Source: CAWBAT01 sp046331665
GTDB lineage: Bacteria; Acidobacteriota; Terriglobia; Versatilivoradales; Versatilivoraceae
Direction: 5' to 3'
DNA length: 64,000 nucleotides
NCBI GenBank assembly: GCA_046331665.1
Contig: JAXLQK010000013.1
Span: forward strand, 1 to 64,000
This document shows positions 59,967 to 64,000 of this stretch, piece after piece (position 1 is the first letter of the stretch; each line of letters starts with the position of its first letter). Position numbers and translations under genes: made by a program. The notes below the pieces were generated by a model, which worked only from the letters and a program-made list of their open reading frames with translations, ran no database searches and was not told where the DNA came from.

Positions 59967-61066
59967 TGGTCCGCCCCTTGCATTCTTCGCATTGGGCTGC
60001 CGCCCACAGGGGAGGCAGACAGCTCCGGGGACACATCAAAGACCGAGCCAGTCACCTGAATGATCTTGTCGGCTTCTTCCAGGAGTTTCATCCAGGCGAT
60101 GTTGTTGTAGCGGGGGTTGTCAAAATCGGTATAACGGTAGCGGGATATATTCTCAACCATATCTTTGACTGCCTCTTCAACCGAGACCGCAGGTTTGAAG
60201 TCCAGGGCACGTTCCAATTTTTTCCCGGAAACACGATAGCTCCGGACGCCATGGTAACGATAATCGGGCTTGAGTTCAGCCTTCACGCCCACCTCGCGCA
60301 GGGCTTCGATCACTCGCAAAGCCAATTCCGAGATGCGGAAATTTCCGTAAACCACGTTAAAAATCTGGCCCTTCACCTTCCCTTCCTCGGCTTCCAGGCA
60401 AGTGATGTAGGCACGGGCGGCGTCTCTCACGTCCACCAGGGGCCGCCACATTTCCCCCCCATAGTGGGTGGTGAGATGACCTTTTGAAAGAACATCTTTC
60501 AGAAAGGTGTTCACAACCAGGTCATAACGCATTCTCGGGGAGAAACCATAGATCGTCCCTTTACGAAGAATGACGGGCGAAAACTCCGCATCGGTCATGG
60601 CGAGGAGGATCCGTTCGGCCTGATATTTGGAACTGGAATAGGCCGCTTTCGGATTCACGGGCACTTCCTCGTCCAGAAGAATGTCCTTTTCATCGTTTCC
60701 GATACCAACGTCATAAATGGAACAGGAAGAAGCAAAGATGAAGCGCCGGATCCCACGCTTCTTGCATAATTTCGCAAGATGCTCGGTGGCCAGGGTATTC
60801 ATTTCGTAATTGGCTTTGGGATTGTATTCGGCGGTCGGATCATTGGAGAGTCCGCTCAAGTTGATGACGGCATCCACTCCATCCAGGACGGAAGTATCCA
60901 TGGTGCGGATATCGCCCGCCACCAGTTTGATCCTTTCCACCACTTCACGAATCCCTTGATCCCCATAATACAGGCGGTCAAAAACTTTCACGGCATATCC
61001 ACGCTCTAACAATTCGCGGACCAGCACGGAACCTACATAGCCTGCCCCACCAACCACTAAGATCAT
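59963..61066 (-). CDS. NAD-dependent epimerase/dehydratase (extended SDR)
   Basis: 367 residues. ILVVGGAGYVGSVLVRELLE is the NAD loop and AAYSSSKYQAERILL the Tyr-x3-Lys catalytic pair; the C-terminal region (YRYHGVRSYRVSGKKLERAL) decides substrate. It resembles UDP-glucose 4-epimerase/dehydratase relatives in polysaccharide loci. It is coupled to rmlD by a four-base overlap. The exact nucleotide-sugar is not determinable. Confidence 0.85.
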   Translation of the reverse strand: MILVVGGAGYVGSVLVRELLERGYAVKVFDRLYYGDQGIREVVERIKLVAGDIRTMDTSVLDGVDAVINLSGLSNDPTAEYNPKANYEMNTLATEHLAKLCKKRGIRRFIFASSCSIYDVGIGNDEKDILLDEEVPVNPKAAYSSSKYQAERILLAMTDAEFSPVILRKGTIYGFSPRMRYDLVVNTFLKDVLSKGHLTTHYGGEMWRPLVDVRDAARAYITCLEAEEGKVKGQIFNVVYGNFRISELALRVIEALREVGVKAELKPDYRYHGVRSYRVSGKKLERALDFKPAVSVEEAVKDMVENISRYRYTDFDNPRYNNIAWMKLLEEADKIIQVTGSVFDVSPELSASPVGGSPMRRMQGADH

Positions 61067-61262
61067 TGAAATCCTCCGCAGAAGAGTTGGACTGCTGTCC
61101 TCATCACCGTTTTGCGTCCTGTCAGCAATGCATCCGGGGAGAAATCACTCCAAATTCGATTCCGACTTCAACGGATTGCAGGCCCCCAAAACCTTTTATG
61201 ATGGCACAAATTACATCAAGAATCGACCCGAGAATACTCTCTCCCGAGGGCTCGTTCCTTTC

Positions 61263-62375
61263 TTAAATCTTTGGGACAAGCCCGAAGGCCTTGCTCAATC
61301 GGTAGAGTCTTGATTGTCTGACCCTTTCCAACTTCGCCTGGCAAAGATCCAGTTCTTGATTCAAGCGCAATGCCCAAGCCGTTCGCTCGTCAAATTCTTT
61401 CTGAAGCAGCGAGATTCGTTCGTCCTTCTGCTGGAGCTCTTCATTCAACTGCTGCGCCCAGGCCGTTCGCTCCAGCAGTTCCTGCTGCAACAAATTGGTT
61501 TGGTTTTGGAAATCTTTCAATTCAAGTTCCAACCGTCGCGCCCAGTCGGACCGTTCATCGATCCGTTTATAAAGCTCGTCGTTTTCCGCCCGCAGTTTCA
61601 GGACGGCCTGATCCAGCTCCTTCAAACGAGCCTCCAGCGCTCCGATCCATCTTTCCTTTTCCCGGAGAAGATTGGCTGTGGAAGGCACATAGAGCAATTC
61701 TTTGTAGGGCGGGATAGTTCCCGATTTCTTGGCACAGACCGCGAGGAAAAAGTTGGAATGAGCTTTCAAATCAGGATTAGCCTCTGGAAGCTGGATACTT
61801 ACCGCGGCCGGGGATTTCCCGCTCCCCAGAAAGATCGCTGGCACATGATTCTGGAAACAGATTTCGACTTCCTCAAAGCGTTGCTTCAGGAAGGCCGAGA
61901 ATTCTTCGTAGTCAAATTCCTTGGTGTGGAACGGATTCACTTCCTGCCGCTCTTCCGTGTAGTAACGCCGGTTCGGAGTCGAGATCAAAAGGATTCCGTT
62001 CGGGCTCAAGACGCGGGAGATCTCCTCCAATAAGGATGACTGTTCCGAGACATGCTCCACAACTTCGAAGCAGATCACGAGGTCCAAGCTTGCCGAACGC
62101 ACCGGTAAGCAACTGCCAAGTGCCGCCACAAATTGAATTCCAGACTGGAAATAATGATGGCGGGCATAGCCAATGGCTTCCTCGGAAATATCGATCGCCA
62201 GCACACTTTGGGCAACTTGGGCCAGGATCGCTGCGCCATACCCCGTGCCGCATCCCAAGTCGAGTACTTGGCGTCCGGCTGCAAAGTTATTGGCGAACGC
62301 ATATCGAGACAAGTGTTCGTTCATCAGATCAGGTTCAACTTTGCCGGGCACGACGCGTTCGCCAGTAAACTCCAT
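61263..62375 (-). CDS. SAM methyltransferase with C-terminal coiled coil (WbdD-like arrangement)
   Basis: 370 residues. Methyltransferase domain to ~225: QVLDLGCGTGYGAAILAQVA, LAIDISEEAIGYARH, LDLVICFEVVEHVSEQSSLL and VLSPNGILLISTPNRRYYTE. From about residue 240 a long coiled coil with repeated unit ERTAWAQQLNEEL (also DERSDWARRLELEL and DERTAWALRLNQEL). The same plan occurs in chain-terminating methyltransferases where a coiled coil sets polymer length. No kinase domain is seen, unlike E. coli WbdD. It is directly followed (upstream in transcription) by Wzt, whose C-domain could recognise the methylated end. Confidence 0.82.
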   Translation of the reverse strand: MEFTGERVVPGKVEPDLMNEHLSRYAFANNFAAGRQVLDLGCGTGYGAAILAQVAQSVLAIDISEEAIGYARHHYFQSGIQFVAALGSCLPVRSASLDLVICFEVVEHVSEQSSLLEEISRVLSPNGILLISTPNRRYYTEERQEVNPFHTKEFDYEEFSAFLKQRFEEVEICFQNHVPAIFLGSGKSPAAVSIQLPEANPDLKAHSNFFLAVCAKKSGTIPPYKELLYVPSTANLLREKERWIGALEARLKELDQAVLKLRAENDELYKRIDERSDWARRLELELKDFQNQTNLLQQELLERTAWAQQLNEELQQKDERISLLQKEFDERTAWALRLNQELDLCQAKLERVRQSRLYRLSKAFGLVPKI

Positions 62376-62399
62376 ACACCAACCCTCATCCCGCTTAAA

Positions 62400-63692
62400 T
62401 CACGGGTGCTCCGATGATACTTGGATTAGTTCAATGCCGCAGTCGCACCGCATGTATCCATAGACCGGCTTCCGCTGCTTAATCGTTAAGAGCGTTGCAT
62501 TATCGATCCAATCGCACATCACATATTCTTCGTGGGTCCCGTTGGCCACCGCCACTGAGAAATAGTAGTTCCCGGGATGAAGAGGAGGGACCTTAATGTG
62601 AAAATCAAGAGTGAAGATCTGTAAAGGTTCCGCCGAAGGCAAAACAACCCCTTCGGCAGAGGAATTAATGCCCGCGATATCTTCTCCCAGACGATTTCGC
62701 AAAAGAAACCCAACGATCGGATGAGCCACCGTACGAAGAAATTTAACGGAGATTCTGATTGTCAGTGGATCCTCATGCGTCAGACTCTCGCATGGTGCAC
62801 CTCGCAAATCCAGGAGCCGGACGCCAAGAATCTCCGCCTGTCCATTTCCCCAACGTCGATCGATGTTGGGCAGAGTTCTAACGATCAGTTCCGGAGATCC
62901 CAGCGGCACGGCAGCAGGAACCACAGCATTCGGCTCCGGAGTCTGACTGGCATAGGGATCCTTCCGGCGTGTCATTTCGGCCAGGTAGTGACTCACGACT
63001 TCATCAGGCTCTCCCAACTCCCTAACCTTTCCATGTTCCAGCCAAACTGCCGATTCGCACAAATTCTTGACGGCGGCCACATCGTGAGAAACAAAGAGGA
63101 CGGTCTTCCCTTCATCCCGCATCTGGCGAATCTTGCGTATACAGCGCTGTTGAAAATACACATCCCCCACTGCCAGCGACTCATCCACCAGCAGGATTTC
63201 CGGGTCGACGTGAATGGCTACGGCAAAGGCAAGGCGGACATACATCCCACTGGAATAAGTCTTTACCGGCTTTTGGATGAAGTCGCCAATTTCGGCAAAC
63301 CGCTCGATTTCAGGGAACCGTTCCTCGATTTCTGGAGTTGAAAGACCCATCACGGCGGCATTCAAGAAGACATTTTCCCGCCCGGAGAACTCCGGATTAA
63401 AACCGGCTCCCAGTTCCAACAAGGCGGCAACCCTCCCGCTCAGCTGGACACCACCGGAGGTGGGTTGCAGTGTCCCTGCAATAATTTGCAACAAGGTACT
63501 TTTTCCAGAACCGTTTTCTCCAATCACCCCGAAGGTGCTGCCTTTTCTTACCTTGAAGGTAACGTCCGAAAGAGCCCAAAAATCCGTGTGATATTGTTTT
63601 CGCCTGAAAAGCAGTTCTTTCAGTCGGTCGGCCGGTTTGGCATAAATCTTATAGTTTTTGAAAATTCTTTCGACCGTGACGGCATCCATCAC
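62400..63692 (-). CDS. wzt: Polysaccharide ABC exporter ATPase with C-terminal binding domain
   Basis: 430 residues. ABC ATPase: VIGENGSGKSTLLQIIAG (Walker A), KTYSSGMYVRLAFAVAI (signature), EILLVDESLAVGDVYFQ (Walker B) and VLFVSHDVAAVKNLC. From about residue 265 a Wzt_C-like beta-sandwich (RWGNGQAEILGVRLLDLRGA; FTLDFHIKVPPLHPGNYYFS) that in Wzt binds the modified polymer end. Start GTG 63692 or ATG 63689; overlaps the permease stop. It powers export of the finished polysaccharide. Confidence 0.92.
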   Translation of the reverse strand: MMDAVTVERIFKNYKIYAKPADRLKELLFRRKQYHTDFWALSDVTFKVRKGSTFGVIGENGSGKSTLLQIIAGTLQPTSGGVQLSGRVAALLELGAGFNPEFSGRENVFLNAAVMGLSTPEIEERFPEIERFAEIGDFIQKPVKTYSSGMYVRLAFAVAIHVDPEILLVDESLAVGDVYFQQRCIRKIRQMRDEGKTVLFVSHDVAAVKNLCESAVWLEHGKVRELGEPDEVVSHYLAEMTRRKDPYASQTPEPNAVVPAAVPLGSPELIVRTLPNIDRRWGNGQAEILGVRLLDLRGAPCESLTHEDPLTIRISVKFLRTVAHPIVGFLLRNRLGEDIAGINSSAEGVVLPSAEPLQIFTLDFHIKVPPLHPGNYYFSVAVANGTHEEYVMCDWIDNATLLTIKQRKPVYGYMRCDCGIELIQVSSEHP

Positions 63693-64000
63693 AACACGTC
63701 CGCAAAGGTTCGCTTGGTATGTTTGAAGAAGAGACCCCCTCCGATGAAGGCCAGCATGGCAATGACATAAAGCAGCAGCAAAGATCGGAGATGGGGTATT
63801 TCGTGATTCAATAGGCAGTTGCGATAGGCCGTCACCACTGTTGCCAATGGGTTCAGCTGCATGAGGACTCTCAATTTCTCAGGCAACGCTTGCTCATCAA
63901 AGAAGATGGGGGTAAACCAAAACCAAAAAGTCAGAACCACCGCCAACACCTGAGCCGTATCTCTCAGGAAAACCTGCACACTGGCCACAATCCAACCCAA
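63689..64000 (-). CDS. wzm: Polysaccharide ABC exporter permease, 3' part (cut by window edge)
   Basis: The last ~103 residues only. Two hydrophobic segments (VLAVVLTFWFWFTPIFFDEQ; LLLLYVIAMLAFIGGGLFFK) flank LPEKLRVLMQLNPLATVVTA and YRNCLLN, the NP motif of the ABC-2/Wzm C-terminus. It overlaps wzt by four nt. The 5' end lies beyond the window. Confidence 0.88.
   Translation of the reverse strand: MGWIVASVQVFLRDTAQVLAVVLTFWFWFTPIFFDEQALPEKLRVLMQLNPLATVVTAYRNCLLNHEIPHLRSLLLLYVIAMLAFIGGGLFFKHTKRTFADVL

Noticed and set aside
1..64000. CRISPR array, rRNA genes or prophage
   Set aside because: No regularly spaced repeats, no rRNA-like sequence and no phage structural or lysis genes were seen.

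Overview
The window reads as chromosomal DNA of a Gram-negative-type (diderm) bacterium. The evidence is a full general secretion (type II) operon with an outer-membrane secretin, an ABC exporter for O-antigen-like polysaccharide, and many exported proteins with Sec or Tat signals. The style of the exported proteins (Asp-box propellers, BACON-like, CARDB and Kre9-like sandwich domains, a shared C-terminal module) and of the glycosyltransferase clusters suggests Acidobacteriota. That placement is inference from protein style, not from a marker gene.

Layout. 0-5.1 kb: a TPR protein, then yvcK-glmU-glmS, a coherent UDP-GlcNAc supply and sensing operon, closed by a weak terminator and followed by tRNA-Arg(CCT). 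5.3-6.6 kb: a decayed IS481-type insertion sequence with both terminal repeats still visible. 6.7-17.9 kb: an exported-protein island. A roughly 405-bp sequence occurs twice, almost identical, each copy ending exactly at the GTG start of a different exported-protein gene (a 1533-aa Asp-box protein and a Tat-exported GH127-like glycosidase). The Asp-box protein shares its last ~520 residues, but not its leader, with an 820-aa CARDB protein further on. 18.2-32.3 kb: a PatB/MalY-type PLP enzyme, a tandem retropepsin-like protein, a first polysaccharide cluster (glycosyltransferases including a GT4-GT2-GT4 chimera, O-antigen ligase/polymerase, flippase), an exported cyclase and two methyltransferases. 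32.3-34.4 kb: an exported 529-aa protein with strong expression signals: a TTGACA promoter, a ~380-nt leader holding two perfect but non-initiating Shine-Dalgarno sequences, and a strong terminator.

34.6-48.4 kb (minus strand): ECF sigma factor, membrane anti-sigma factor, a small exported protein, then gspE-F-G-H-I-J-K-L-M-C-D. gspE carries a clear one-base frameshift close to its C-terminus. Several pseudopilins have unusually long pre-cleavage leaders. 48.4-52.1 kb: a TMTC-like TPR membrane glycosyltransferase, a DUF2304 protein and a polyprenyl-phosphate glycosyltransferase. 52.3-64 kb: a second polysaccharide cluster with several GT2/GT4 enzymes, RmlD-like and SDR sugar-nucleotide enzymes, a methyltransferase with a coiled-coil tail, Wzt with a carbohydrate-binding C-domain, and the C-terminal end of Wzm. 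The last three resemble the WbdD/Wzt/Wzm chain-termination and export system.

How it fits together: the first operon makes UDP-GlcNAc, the two glycosyltransferase clusters build and export surface polysaccharide, and the Sec/Tat signals plus the type II system export large carbohydrate-active or adhesive proteins. The least explained items are the duplicated structured leader at 6.7-7.2 and 11.9-12.4 kb and the decoy Shine-Dalgarno leader at 33.9-34.3 kb.
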